Source: CAVQGZ01 sp964400785 | GTDB taxonomy: Bacteria; Actinomycetota; Actinomycetes; Jiangellales; Jiangellaceae | Length of the DNA stretch: 20,130 nucleotides | NCBI GenBank assembly: GCA_964400785.1 | Contig: CAYNWB010000039.1 | Location: 1 to 20,130 of the forward strand | Reading direction: 5' to 3' | Part shown: positions 7,725-14,971 of the stretch, piece by piece | Layout of the letters: the number at the start of each line of letters is the position of its first letter | Position numbering within the stretch: position 1 is the stretch's first letter | The notes under the pieces: generated by a model | What the model was told of the DNA's origin: nothing | The model's database searches: none | What the model saw: only the letters and a program-made list of their open reading frames with translations | Translations under genes and position numbers: made by a program

Positions 7725-9203
7725 ATGGGCCAGGACGTGGACAGCGCCGGTTTCTCGCGAGAGGACCGCCAGCGCTACCGGCTCAAGGTGCGTCGGTGTC
7801 TGGACGTGTTCGCCCAGATGCTCGGGGAGTCGACGTTCGACTTCGACCGGCCCATGGCCGGGCTCGAGATCGAGCTGAACCTGGTCGACGCCGAGTTCGA
7901 GCCGGCCATGCGCAACTCCGACGTGCTCACGGCGATCGCGGACGAGGACTTTCAGACCGAGCTCGGGCAGTTCAACATCGAGATCAACGTGCCGCCACGG
8001 CTGCTGCTGGACCGCGGGTTGCGATCGTTCGAGGACGAGGTGCGCACGAGCCTGAACCGGGCCGAGGACGCGGCCCAGGGGGAGGGCGCCCACCTGGTGA
8101 TGATCGGCATCCTGCCCACGTTGACCGCGGCCCACACGGGGCTCGAGTCGATCTCGCCGAACCCGCGGTACCACCTGATGAACGAGCAGATCTTCGCCCA
8201 GCGAGGTGAGGACCTGCACCTGCACATCGAGGGCACCGAGCGCCTCGACGCCTACTCCGAGACGATCCTGCCCGAGGCAGCCTGCACGAGCACGCAGCTG
8301 CACCTGCAGGTCAGCCCGCAGGACTTTCCGCTGGTCTGGAACGCCGCCCAGTGCCTGGCGTCGGTGCAGCTGGCCCTCGGTGCGAACTCCCCGTACTTCT
8401 TCGGACGCGAGCTGTGGCGCGAGACCCGCATCGCGGTGTTCGAGCAGGCCACCGACACGCGACCGGAGGAGCTCAAGGCCCAGGGCGTGCGTCCGCGGGT
8501 GTGGTTCGGCGAGCGCTGGATCACGTCGATCTTCGACCTGTTCGAGGAGAACGTGCGCTACTTCCCGGCACTGCTGCCGGTGGTCGACGACGAGGACCCA
8601 CTGGCGATGATCGACCGGGGCGAGGTGCCCTCCCTGTCCGAGCTTCGCCTGCACAACGGCACGATCTGGCGCTGGAACCGGCCCGTCTACGACGTGGTCG
8701 GGGGAGTGCCGCACCTGCGCGTGGAGAACCGCGTTCTGCCGGCCGGCCCGACGGTGGTCGACACGTTGGCCAACGCGGCCTTCTACGCCGGTGCGGTGCG
8801 GGCCCTGGCCGACCAGCAGCGCCCGGTGTGGACCCAGATGTCGTTCCACACCGCAGAGGAGAACTTCCACACCGCGGCCAAGGACGGCATCAACGCGGTC
8901 GTCTTCTGGCCGGGCATCGGGGAGGTGCCCGTCACCGAGCTCGTGCTGCGGCGGCTGCTGCCGATGGCCGCCCAGGGCCTGGACTCCTGGGGCGTCGACC
9001 CGGAAGAGCGCGACCGACTGCTGGGGGTGATCGAGCAGCGGTGCCTGCGCCAGCGCAACGGCGCGGAGTGGCAGGTCGACGTGGTGCGCTCGCTCGAGCA
9101 GCGCTACGCCCTGCCCCGGCAGGAGGCGCTGCGCGACATGCTGCGGCGCTACGTCGACTACATGCACTCCAACGAGCCCGTGCACGCCTGGCCGGAGGAC
9201 TGA
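7725..9203 (+). CDS. GCS2-type glutamate-cysteine ligase family protein (carboxylate-amine ligase)
   Basis: ATP-dependent carboxylate-amine ligase of the GCS2 fold, 492 aa. It is commonly annotated as glutamate-cysteine ligase, but I do not claim that activity. GLEIELN (E48, E50) and ELGQFNIEINVPPR match the metal- and substrate-binding start of the family; HLHLQV-like QLHLQVSP and RVENRVLPAGPT occur further on. The start is firm: GGTGGGGAG precedes ATG 7725 at normal spacing. The gene ends three bases before the stop codon of the convergent acyltransferase remnant. Most actinobacteria use mycothiol rather than glutathione, so the real product may be another gamma-glutamyl amide; that is inference. 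It is cytoplasmic by sequence. Confidence 0.84.
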   Translation: MGQDVDSAGFSREDRQRYRLKVRRCLDVFAQMLGESTFDFDRPMAGLEIELNLVDAEFEPAMRNSDVLTAIADEDFQTELGQFNIEINVPPRLLLDRGLRSFEDEVRTSLNRAEDAAQGEGAHLVMIGILPTLTAAHTGLESISPNPRYHLMNEQIFAQRGEDLHLHIEGTERLDAYSETILPEAACTSTQLHLQVSPQDFPLVWNAAQCLASVQLALGANSPYFFGRELWRETRIAVFEQATDTRPEELKAQGVRPRVWFGERWITSIFDLFEENVRYFPALLPVVDDEDPLAMIDRGEVPSLSELRLHNGTIWRWNRPVYDVVGGVPHLRVENRVLPAGPTVVDTLANAAFYAGAVRALADQQRPVWTQMSFHTAEENFHTAAKDGINAVVFWPGIGEVPVTELVLRRLLPMAAQGLDSWGVDPEERDRLLGVIEQRCLRQRNGAEWQVDVVRSLEQRYALPRQEALRDMLRRYVDYMHSNEPVHAWPED

Positions 9204-9206
9204 GCC

Positions 9207-10038
9207 CTACGGCTCGAGGGGGTCGGTGCGCGTCGTCGGGTCGGCGATCGCGTCGTCCACCACCTGCGGCCGGTTCGCCTCGATCCAGCCGTCGACCAGG
9301 CTCCACCAGCCGAAGAGCCAGTCGCCGACGGCGTCCGGGTGTCTCGGCGCCTCGGCGGCGGGCACCCGCCACCAGTGCACCTTGATCGTGGTGTCCATCG
9401 GCATGTAGCGCCACAACGCCTTGACCGAGTTCAGGTGCTCCAGCCCGGTGTGGGCGACGATCGCGACGTCGGCCTCGGGTGCCGACTCCAGCGCGGCCGC
9501 GGCACCTGCCTGACGCGGCGCCAGCACGTGACGCAGCCTCTCTGCGCTCATAGCGCTGCGAGTGTGGCCCTTCGAGTGCAGCCACCGGATCGAGCGCTCC
9601 CGCCGTCCGGGGGTGAAGTTGCCCCCCTCGGGAAAGATGGTGAAGGCGTCGTTGTGGTCGAGGTCGGCAGCGAGGTGGCGGATGAGGGCAACCGGTGCTC
9701 TCGATCGAGACGTTGAGCACACGGTTCGCCTCGGACTCCAGCATGCGCAGCATGTAGCCCAGCAAGCGGTAGTGCACGCGCTGCGACCACGCCGACTGCA
9801 TCTGCCAGCCGAAGCCGGTGGCCAGCCACAGGACGAAGAGGATGACGAGCGCGCCCGCGTTGAGAAGCAGGTAGAGCACGGCGAACCACAGAAAGCGAAG
9901 CGGACGCCAGCGTCCGGGGATGAGCGGGCTCAGCCCGAGCCCGACCACCAGGATCAGCGGTGAGCTCAGCACCACCGCACCCGCGAGCAGCACCACCGCC
10001 GGAGCGACGGTGACACGACGAACCCATTGCGGCAGCAC
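9207..10038 (-). pseudogene. PlsC-type 1-acyl-glycerol-3-phosphate acyltransferase, internally deleted and frameshifted
   Basis: Remnant of a membrane-bound phospholipid acyltransferase. The 5' part starts at GTG 10038 (TAGGT upstream), encodes two strongly hydrophobic segments and runs in one frame to about 9700, ending in NRVLNVSIEST. The 3' part is in another frame from about 9700 to the stop at 9207 and contains FPEGGNFTPGRR, the family's FPEG motif, then VLAPRQAGA and VAHTGLEHL. The H-x4-D catalytic motif, which in this family lies about 60-75 residues before FPEG, is absent from both parts; only about 20 residues separate the junction from FPEG. I infer a loss of roughly 80 codons plus a frame change. 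It lies 7 bases after the patatin-like gene, in the same operon. It could be a true pseudogene or a collapsed assembly, since this is draft sequence. Confidence 0.75.
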
Positions 10039-10045
10039 GTCAGAC

Positions 10046-10912
10046 CTACGCCGTCACGGTCGACTGCGCATCGAGGTACTCGATGCTGGCCGAGTGGGCC
10101 AACCGGATGCGGTCGGAGACTCGGCTGGCGTCCTTGTACTTCAGGGCCGAGGCGTCGGCGTACTTCGGCGGCTCCGTGTCGCCGGTCGGCAGCACGTGCA
10201 CGGTGACGTCGTCGGGAGCCGCGGCGAGCTCGGCGGCGAAGCGGTGCCGTCGAGCGATCTCGAACGAGACGGCAGCCACCTCCCAGGGCCGCCGCGGTGG
10301 TTCCAGCGGCCGTTCGATGCGCCCCACCTGCAGCACGTACACCGTGTCGGCGCCGAGCGCCACGGCGCGCCCGAGCGGGATGCTGTGCACGAGCCCGCCG
10401 TCGACGAAGTGCTCGCCGCCCACCTCGGCAGGTGGCAGCAGACCGGGTACCGCGCTGGTGGCCAGCAGGGCGTCGATGAGGGGCCCCTCGGTGAACCAGT
10501 GCTCGGCGGCCCGCTCGATCGACGCGGCCACGCACTGGAACGGGGTCGGCAGGTCTTCGATGCGGCTGTCGCCGAGCTGCTGCAGCAGCAGGTCACGCAG
10601 CGGCTCCACGGGATGGGTGTGCGTCCACGACCTCGCGATCGTCCCCACGCGCTGCCAGGCGGAGGTGCCGAACACCGACGTCGTCGCCTCCGAGGTCCAG
10701 AGGCGTTCGAGCATCGGGACGGCCTGGTCGCCCGGGTAGGCCGCGAAGATCGCGCCGTTGATCGCCCCGATCGACGTGCCGACCACCACGTCGGGGGTCA
10801 CCCCACGCTCGTGCAGCGCGTGCAGCATGCCGACCTCGGCTGCGCCGAGAAGGCCACCGCCGCCGAGCACGAAGGCAGTTCGTGGCGGCCACACCGGGGA
10901 CGGACTGCTCAC
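10046..10912 (-). CDS. Patatin-like phospholipase family protein
   Basis: Predicted lipid acyl hydrolase with a Ser-Asp dyad, 288 aa. The oxyanion-hole loop is GGGGLLG (17-23), the nucleophile is S47 in GTSIG, and the catalytic aspartate is D171 in VDGGLVHS, all in the expected order. SAVPGLLPP just before the DGG motif is also typical. There is no signal peptide, so it acts in the cytoplasm or at the inner membrane face. GTG 10912 is chosen because GGGAG lies ten bases upstream and it places the glycine loop near the N-terminus; the longer in-frame start at 10984 would overlap the divergent usp promoter region. The acyltransferase remnant follows 7 bases downstream, suggesting a former deacylation-reacylation pair for membrane lipids. 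Confidence 0.88.
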   Translation of the reverse strand: MSSPSPVWPPRTAFVLGGGGLLGAAEVGMLHALHERGVTPDVVVGTSIGAINGAIFAAYPGDQAVPMLERLWTSEATTSVFGTSAWQRVGTIARSWTHTHPVEPLRDLLLQQLGDSRIEDLPTPFQCVAASIERAAEHWFTEGPLIDALLATSAVPGLLPPAEVGGEHFVDGGLVHSIPLGRAVALGADTVYVLQVGRIERPLEPPRRPWEVAAVSFEIARRHRFAAELAAAPDDVTVHVLPTGDTEPPKYADASALKYKDASRVSDRIRLAHSASIEYLDAQSTVTA

Positions 10913-10970
10913 GGACCGAATACTCCCATGTCGTGGGTAGGTCGCCCCTGTCGCGCCGCTGGAGTCGGTG

Positions 10971-10976
10971 TAGGTT
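10971..10976 (+). promoter_or_regulatory. Putative -10 box of the usp-HhH-GPD operon
   Basis: TAGGTT fits TANNNT and lies 39 bases before ATG 11016, in the 103-base region divergent from the patatin-like gene. No convincing -35 element is visible, so this is tentative. Confidence 0.3.
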
Positions 10977-11015
10977 CGTGACACAGTTCAGCGCGGATCA
11001 CGGAGGTCAGTGTCG

Positions 11016-11429
11016 ATGTCCACGATCATCGTCGGGTACGTCCCCAAGCCCGAGGGCCGGGCAGCCATTCATCGAGCGGCCGCCGAGGCGAAGCTGCGCA
11101 ACTGCACCATGGTCGTCGTCAACTCGGCCAAGGACGGTCGGGAGTTCGACACGACCGAGGCCGTCCGCCTCGAAGAGGCCATGGCTGCGATCCGTGAGGA
11201 GCTGGAGGCAGCGGGTGTGGGGTTCGAGCTGCGCCAGCTCGTCCGGGGCATGGACGTGGCCGAGGACCTGATCGCCGTCGCAGAGGAGACCGGCGCCGAG
11301 ATGATCGTCATCGGCCTGCGCCGCCGGTCGCCGGTCGGCAAGCTCATCCTGGGCAGCAACGCGCAGACGATCCTGCTGGACGCGCCGTGCCCCGTGCTCG
11401 CGGTGAAGGCTGAGGAAGCCGACGCGTGA
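11016..11429 (+). CDS. Universal stress protein family protein
   Basis: Small UspA-fold protein, 137 aa, starting STIIVGYVPKPEG with the usual first beta strand. The nucleotide-binding loop near the C-terminus reads GLRRRSPVGKLILGS; it keeps the final G-S of the G-x2-G-x9-G-S/T motif but has Arg where the second glycine normally stands, so ATP binding is likely but not certain. ATG 11016 is preferred over GTG 11010: GGAGG at 11002-11006 is nine bases from the ATG but only three from the GTG. Its TGA overlaps the GTG start of the HhH-GPD gene, so the two are translated together. Role in stress adaptation is known only for the family. Confidence 0.88.
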   Translation: MSTIIVGYVPKPEGRAAIHRAAAEAKLRNCTMVVVNSAKDGREFDTTEAVRLEEAMAAIREELEAAGVGFELRQLVRGMDVAEDLIAVAEETGAEMIVIGLRRRSPVGKLILGSNAQTILLDAPCPVLAVKAEEADA

Positions 11430-12019
11430 CCCTGCGGCTGGCTCAACACCCTGACGCCGACGCGCTGCTCTCTGCTGACCCGTTCGCGCTGCTGGCGGGC
11501 ATGCTGCTCGACCAGCAGATCCCGATGGAGCGGGCGTTCGCCGGACCGTTCACGATCGCAAGCCGTCTCGGCCTGAGTCGACTCGACCCGGCCCGCATCG
11601 CGGCGACGGGCGAGCAGCAGTTCGCTGACGTGCTGAGCGAGCAGCCGGCCGTGCACCGGTTCCCCGCTGCGATGGCAGGCCGCATCCAGGCGCTGGCCCG
11701 CTCGATCGAGGAGTTCTACGACGGTGACGCCGCGGCGGTCTGGACAGGCGCCCGCGACGGCGCCGACCTGGTGCGCAGGCTCTCGGAGCTGCCCGGGTTC
11801 GGTAGGCAGAAGGCCCAGATCTTCACCGCCCTGCTCGGCAAGCAGCTGGGCGTGCAGCCCGACGGATGGCGAGAGGCCGCCGGTGCCTACGGTGAGGACG
11901 GGAGCCATCGATCGATCGCCGACGTCACCGGGCCGGAGTCGCTCACGCAGGTTCGCGCGTTCAAGAAGGCACAGAAGGCCGCGGCGAAAGCTCAGGGCGG
12001 CGAATCCGTGCGACAATAG
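11426..12019 (+). CDS. HhH-GPD-type base-excision DNA repair protein
   Basis: Putative DNA glycosylase of the helix-hairpin-helix/GPD superfamily, 197 aa. LLAGMLLDQQIPMERAF in the N-terminal helices is typical of the actinobacterial HhH-GPD repair family, and the hairpin is LPGFGRQKA at 122-130. D146 in VQPDGW lies about 20 residues after the hairpin, where the catalytic aspartate of these enzymes normally sits, but that assignment is tentative. The start is GTG 11426 in a GTGA overlap with the stop of the universal stress protein gene, and GAGGAAG lies seven bases upstream. The damaged base it acts on is unknown. The pairing with a stress protein suggests expression under stress, which is inference. 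Confidence 0.87.
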   Translation: MTLRLAQHPDADALLSADPFALLAGMLLDQQIPMERAFAGPFTIASRLGLSRLDPARIAATGEQQFADVLSEQPAVHRFPAAMAGRIQALARSIEEFYDGDAAAVWTGARDGADLVRRLSELPGFGRQKAQIFTALLGKQLGVQPDGWREAAGAYGEDGSHRSIADVTGPESLTQVRAFKKAQKAAAKAQGGESVRQ

Positions 12020-12056
12020 GGGGACGTCTGGTGGGAGAGCGCCCGATGCTGCGCGT

Positions 12057-12082
12057 GGAACAACGTGCGGACGGCTCGCGTT
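12057..12082 (+). promoter_or_regulatory. SigR/SigH-type promoter candidate upstream of sigA
   Basis: GGAACA at 12057-12062, 16 bases, then CGTT at 12079-12082. This matches the consensus of the actinobacterial oxidative-stress sigma factors SigR (Streptomyces) and SigH (mycobacteria), GGAAY-N18/19-GTT. Transcription would begin near 12089, giving a leader of about 40 bases before GTG 12128. In Streptomyces coelicolor one hrdB promoter is SigR-dependent, so there is precedent for this position. No RNA evidence is available here. Confidence 0.55.
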
Positions 12083-12127
12083 CATCTACGGTCTACGTCG
12101 TCTGTCGGATCGTTCGAAGGGTTGTCT

Positions 12128-13603
12128 GTGTCGCCGAGCACCGTCGCTACTGATCCGCTGACGCTTCCCGAGGTCAAGGCCTTCCTCCGGAAGGTCAGCA
12201 AGCGCAAGAGCAAGACGGTGACGAGCACCGAGCTTCGTGCGCTGCTCGACCCGTTCGAGCTCAAGCCCAGCGAGGCTCGCCGCGTCGTCGAGACTCTGCA
12301 GGACAAGTCGATCACGGTCACGATCGAGCGGGGCGACGCCAAGTGGGCCGGCCCCCGCGTGCCCGCAACGCCGGACGCAGCGCCCGTCGACGAGCAGGCT
12401 GCTCCGACGGCCGGCAAGAAGGCGCGCGGCAAGGCCGCCGGCGCGACCGACCAAGCCGCAGGCGTCCAGGACGAGGACGCCGAGGTCATCGACCTCAACG
12501 AGGCGGCCGGGCTCGAGAAGGAGCTCGAGGCCGACCTGCAGCGAGCCCAGTCCGAGATCGACGGTGAGCAGTCCGGCAAGGCAGGCTCGCCGGCTGCGGC
12601 GCCGGACGCGGCGCCCTCGGCCGAAGAGGCCTTCGTCATCTCGCACACGGACGAGACCGACGAGCCCGTGCAGCAGGTCGTCACGGCCGGTGCCACCGCC
12701 GACCCGGTGAAGGACTACCTGAAGCAGATCGGCAAGGTCGCCCTGCTCAACGCCGAGCAGGAGGTCGAGCTCGCGAAGCGCATCGAAGCGGGTCTGTTCG
12801 CCGAGGAGCGCCTCTCGCGCGAGGCCGACCAGATGGAGCGCGGCTATCGCCGCGACCTGGAGTGGATCGCCGAGGACGGGCGTCGGGCCAAGAACCACCT
12901 GCTCGAGGCGAACCTGCGGCTGGTGGTGTCGCTGGCCAAGCGCTACACCGGCCGAGGAATGCTGTTCCTGGACCTGATCCAGGAGGGCAACCTCGGCCTG
13001 ATTCGTGCGGTGGAGAAGTTCGACTACACCAAGGGCTACAAGTTCTCGACCTACGCCACCTGGTGGATCCGGCAGGCCATCACGCGCGCCATGGCCGACC
13101 AGGCCCGCACGATCCGCATCCCCGTGCACATGGTCGAGGTCATCAACAAGCTCGCTCGCGTCCAGCGGCAGATGCTGCAGGACCTCGGCCGCGAGCCCAC
13201 CCCGGAGGAGCTCGCCAAGGAGCTCGACATGACCCCCGAGAAGGTCGTGGAGGTGCAGAAGTACGGCCGTGAGCCGATCTCGCTGCACACCCCCCTCGGC
13301 GAGGACGGCGACTCCGAGTTCGGTGACCTGATCGAGGACTCCGAAGCGATCGTGCCGGCCGACGCCGTGTCGTTCACGCTGCTGCAGGAACAGCTGCAGC
13401 AGGTGCTCGAGACGTTGTCGGAGCGTGAAGCCGGCGTGGTCGCCATGCGCTTCGGCCTCACCGACGGTCAGCCCAAGACCCTGGACGAGATCGGCAAGGT
13501 CTACGGGGTCACCCGCGAGCGCATCCGTCAGATAGAGAGCAAGACGATGAGCAAGCTGCGCCACCCCAGCCGCTCGCAGGTGCTGCGCGACTACCTGGAC
13601 TGA
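12128..13603 (+). CDS. sigA: Principal RNA polymerase sigma factor (SigA/HrdB, sigma-70 group 1)
   Basis: Housekeeping sigma factor that directs RNA polymerase to most promoters, 491 aa. Region 1.1-like N-terminus (to about 75) is followed by a long Ala/Glu/Asp-rich linker (about 80-185) typical of actinobacterial group 1 sigmas. Region 1.2 starts at about 192 (DPVKDYLKQIGK), region 2 at about 262 with NLRLVVSLAKRYTGRG and the promoter-melting YATWWIRQAITRA, region 3 follows, and region 4 ends the protein with GVTRERIRQIESK and LRHPSRSQVLRDYLD. GTG 12128 is chosen because GAAGGG lies six bases upstream; earlier in-frame codons have no family match. A SigR-type promoter candidate lies upstream, and a weak hairpin follows the stop. 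Confidence 0.96.
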   Translation: MSPSTVATDPLTLPEVKAFLRKVSKRKSKTVTSTELRALLDPFELKPSEARRVVETLQDKSITVTIERGDAKWAGPRVPATPDAAPVDEQAAPTAGKKARGKAAGATDQAAGVQDEDAEVIDLNEAAGLEKELEADLQRAQSEIDGEQSGKAGSPAAAPDAAPSAEEAFVISHTDETDEPVQQVVTAGATADPVKDYLKQIGKVALLNAEQEVELAKRIEAGLFAEERLSREADQMERGYRRDLEWIAEDGRRAKNHLLEANLRLVVSLAKRYTGRGMLFLDLIQEGNLGLIRAVEKFDYTKGYKFSTYATWWIRQAITRAMADQARTIRIPVHMVEVINKLARVQRQMLQDLGREPTPEELAKELDMTPEKVVEVQKYGREPISLHTPLGEDGDSEFGDLIEDSEAIVPADAVSFTLLQEQLQQVLETLSEREAGVVAMRFGLTDGQPKTLDEIGKVYGVTRERIRQIESKTMSKLRHPSRSQVLRDYLD

Positions 13604-13631
13604 GCCCCAGTAGCGCTCGACGGGCTTCTTT
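13602..13631 (+). terminator. Weak intrinsic terminator candidate after sigA
   Basis: GAGCCC at the sigA stop codon can pair with GGGCTT (one G-T wobble) across a 14-base loop, followed by TCTTT. The stem is short and the T run is poor, so this is only a candidate. Confidence 0.3.
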
Positions 13632-13789
13632 GCTGCTCAGAGGCACTTTCTGGCCCTTCCGATAGTCGACACGCTCCGTGCGCCAGGCGCGGGCCATCGC
13701 CGAGCTGCGACGCCAACTCGCCGTGACCGTCTGGGCTTTCGGCCCTTGCCAGGACACGCCGTCGCTACTGCCATGAGGAGGAGGGTGAG

Positions 13790-14230
13790 GTGAGCCTGAT
13801 GGCAGACTCGCGACGAGTCGTGGTCGGTGTAGACGGCTCCGAGGACAGCAAGTTGGCACTGCGATGGGCAGTGGAGTACGCCGGATCCTTTGGCGGCGAG
13901 GTCGAGGCTGTGGCAGCCCCCGAGATCAAGATGACGGCCGCGCTGACCGATTCCCCCACGGGTGAGGACTACCTGCGCGACGCCAGCGAGCGGCTGGACA
14001 GGGCCATCGCCGAGGTCCTGGGCGCCCAGACGAGCGTCCCCGTCAAGCGCACGGTGACCGGGGACCGCGCCGCGCGTGCGCTGGTGGAGGCAGCCAGGGG
14101 TGCCCAAGTGCTAGTCGTCGGCAGCAGCGGGCAAGGTGAACTGCCTGGCATGCACATCGGGTCGACGACGAACTACTGCGTGCACCACGCACCTTGTCCG
14201 GTCATGGTGTTGCGCACGCAGGTGTTGTGA
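13790..14230 (+). CDS. Universal stress protein (ATP-binding type)
   Basis: UspA-fold protein, 146 aa, with VVVGVDGSEDSKLALRWA at the N-terminus (the ATP-contacting GVDGS) and a complete G-x2-G-x9-G-S loop, GSSGQGELPGMHIGS, near the C-terminus. This indicates an ATP-binding family member, unlike the first universal stress protein at 11.0 kb, whose loop is imperfect. GTG 13790 is chosen because AGGAGG lies eight bases upstream; ATG 13799 is too far from it. The gene stands alone after sigA with 186 bases between. Its target process cannot be read from the sequence. Confidence 0.9.
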   Translation: MSLMADSRRVVVGVDGSEDSKLALRWAVEYAGSFGGEVEAVAAPEIKMTAALTDSPTGEDYLRDASERLDRAIAEVLGAQTSVPVKRTVTGDRAARALVEAARGAQVLVVGSSGQGELPGMHIGSTTNYCVHHAPCPVMVLRTQVL

Positions 14231-14403
14231 CCCGCTGAACTCCGGGGCTGTGCCCGGCCTGGGCGCCATTCACTGATGCAGCAGGGCACAGGGAAGGGTT
14301 GGCTGCGAGTGGGACGTATGTGCCTGGCTGCTTGATGGCGTCCGCATGAGCGGCTGGTGGGCGAGACAAGCGCCCGACCCGCGGCAGTTGAGGGTGTTCC
14401 CGG
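14231..14403. other. Intergenic stretch between usp and the antitoxin gene
   Basis: 173 bases between convergent genes. No tRNA fold, T-rich terminator or plausible small ORF with a ribosome binding site is visible. It contains one copy of a 19-bp repeat at 14381-14399. Confidence 0.5.
14381..14399 (+). repeat. 19-bp direct repeat, left copy
   Basis: GCGGCAGTTGAGGGTGTTC; the right copy at 16548-16566 differs at one base. The pair brackets the toxin-antitoxin operon and the adenylate cyclase. It may be an ancient insertion scar or chance. Confidence 0.45.
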
Positions 14404-14718
14404 TTAGGAGGCGAGGTACTGCTCGAGGGCCTCGCGGGCGAGTTCGGACACGGACTTACCTTCGCGGGCGGCGGCCTGCTCGGCGGCGGTGCGTAGGGAC
14501 TCGGGGACTCGGAAGGACACCCGCGGGGAGTGGGTGCTGCCTCCGGTGAGGGACCGTCGTCCGCGGCGGACCGCAGCAGGGTCGTACTCGGCGGCGCGGC
14601 GGGCGTAGTCCTCGGTGATGCGCCGTCCCTTGCTGTCGCGCACATCCTCGGTGGCCAGGTCCACGTCTGGCTCGGTGACTCGGTACCGGCTCGGCGGGGG
14701 CTTCTTCGGGCTAGTCAT
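14404..14718 (-). CDS. BrnA-like antitoxin with C-terminal ribbon-helix-helix domain
   Basis: Second gene of a toxin-antitoxin operon, 104 aa. A charged, probably flexible N-terminal half would bind and neutralise the toxin. The C-terminal half has RVSFRVPESLRTAAEQAA and then SVSELAREALEQYLAS, the strand-helix-helix pattern of MetJ/Arc/CopG DNA-binding domains. Its ATG overlaps the toxin stop by eight bases (14711-14718), and AGGAG lies seven to ten bases upstream, so it has its own good ribosome binding site. Toxin-first order and a C-terminal DNA-binding domain match the BrnT-BrnA arrangement. It probably represses its own promoter at the palindrome at 14974-14986; that is inferred. Confidence 0.8.
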   Translation of the reverse strand: MTSPKKPPPSRYRVTEPDVDLATEDVRDSKGRRITEDYARRAAEYDPAAVRRGRRSLTGGSTHSPRVSFRVPESLRTAAEQAAAREGKSVSELAREALEQYLAS

Positions 14719-14965
14719 CGCGGTGTCTCCTGGTTCGGTAGGCGTAGGGCATCACGTGGATGACCAGCAGGTGGTCCGGCTGGGCGATGGCGATGACCTC
14801 CAGCTGGACTCCTCGCTCGTCGTGCCCGATGAACAGCAGCCGGTCGTCCAGGCCATCCCCACCCGGGATGAGGTCGGGCTCTCCGGCGTCCTCCATCGCC
14901 TGCAGGGCACGGGCCCTGCCGATGCGGTGCTTGCGGGCCGAGGTGGTGAACCGGACGTCCCACAC
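14711..14965 (-). CDS. BrnT-like toxin (RelE-fold ribonuclease candidate)
   Basis: First gene of the operon, 84 aa. The order of elements follows BrnT: ARKHRIGRARALQAMED corresponds to the KHG-V-F-EA helix, RLLFIGHDERG to the RFILIG-x2-RG strand-turn, and HLLVIHVMPYAYRTRR to the final IRIISARKATRRER-like strand and basic tail. BrnT proteins are ribonucleases that stop translation. Sequence identity to classical BrnT is low by eye, so this is a fold-level match. GTG 14965 is the start. It has no Shine-Dalgarno sequence, but a -10-like box ends six bases upstream, so the message is probably leaderless. Confidence 0.68.
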   Translation of the reverse strand: MWDVRFTTSARKHRIGRARALQAMEDAGEPDLIPGGDGLDDRLLFIGHDERGVQLEVIAIAQPDHLLVIHVMPYAYRTRRHRDD

Positions 14966-14971
14966 CCGGTC

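Noticed and set aside
7683..9185. 500-codon open frame antisense to the GCS2-type ligase
   Set aside because: His/Gln/Arg-rich shadow translation without domain features; the plus-strand gene is clearly the real one.
3716..9203. A gamma-glutamyl metabolic operon made of the exporter, transferase and ligase genes
   Set aside because: The genes are on different strands, with dinB and DUF4192 between them; only a loose neighbourhood can be claimed.
9920..10981. 353-codon plus-strand frame opposite the patatin-like gene
   Set aside because: Shadow frame; the minus strand carries the complete patatin motifs.
12086..13564. Long open frame antisense to sigA (492 codons)
   Set aside because: Mirror of the sigA coding sequence in GC-rich DNA; no family features and no ribosome binding site.
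14231..14403. tRNA gene next to the left 19-bp repeat, which would suggest an integration site
   Set aside because: No cloverleaf or T-loop sequence can be formed, and no integrase is present.
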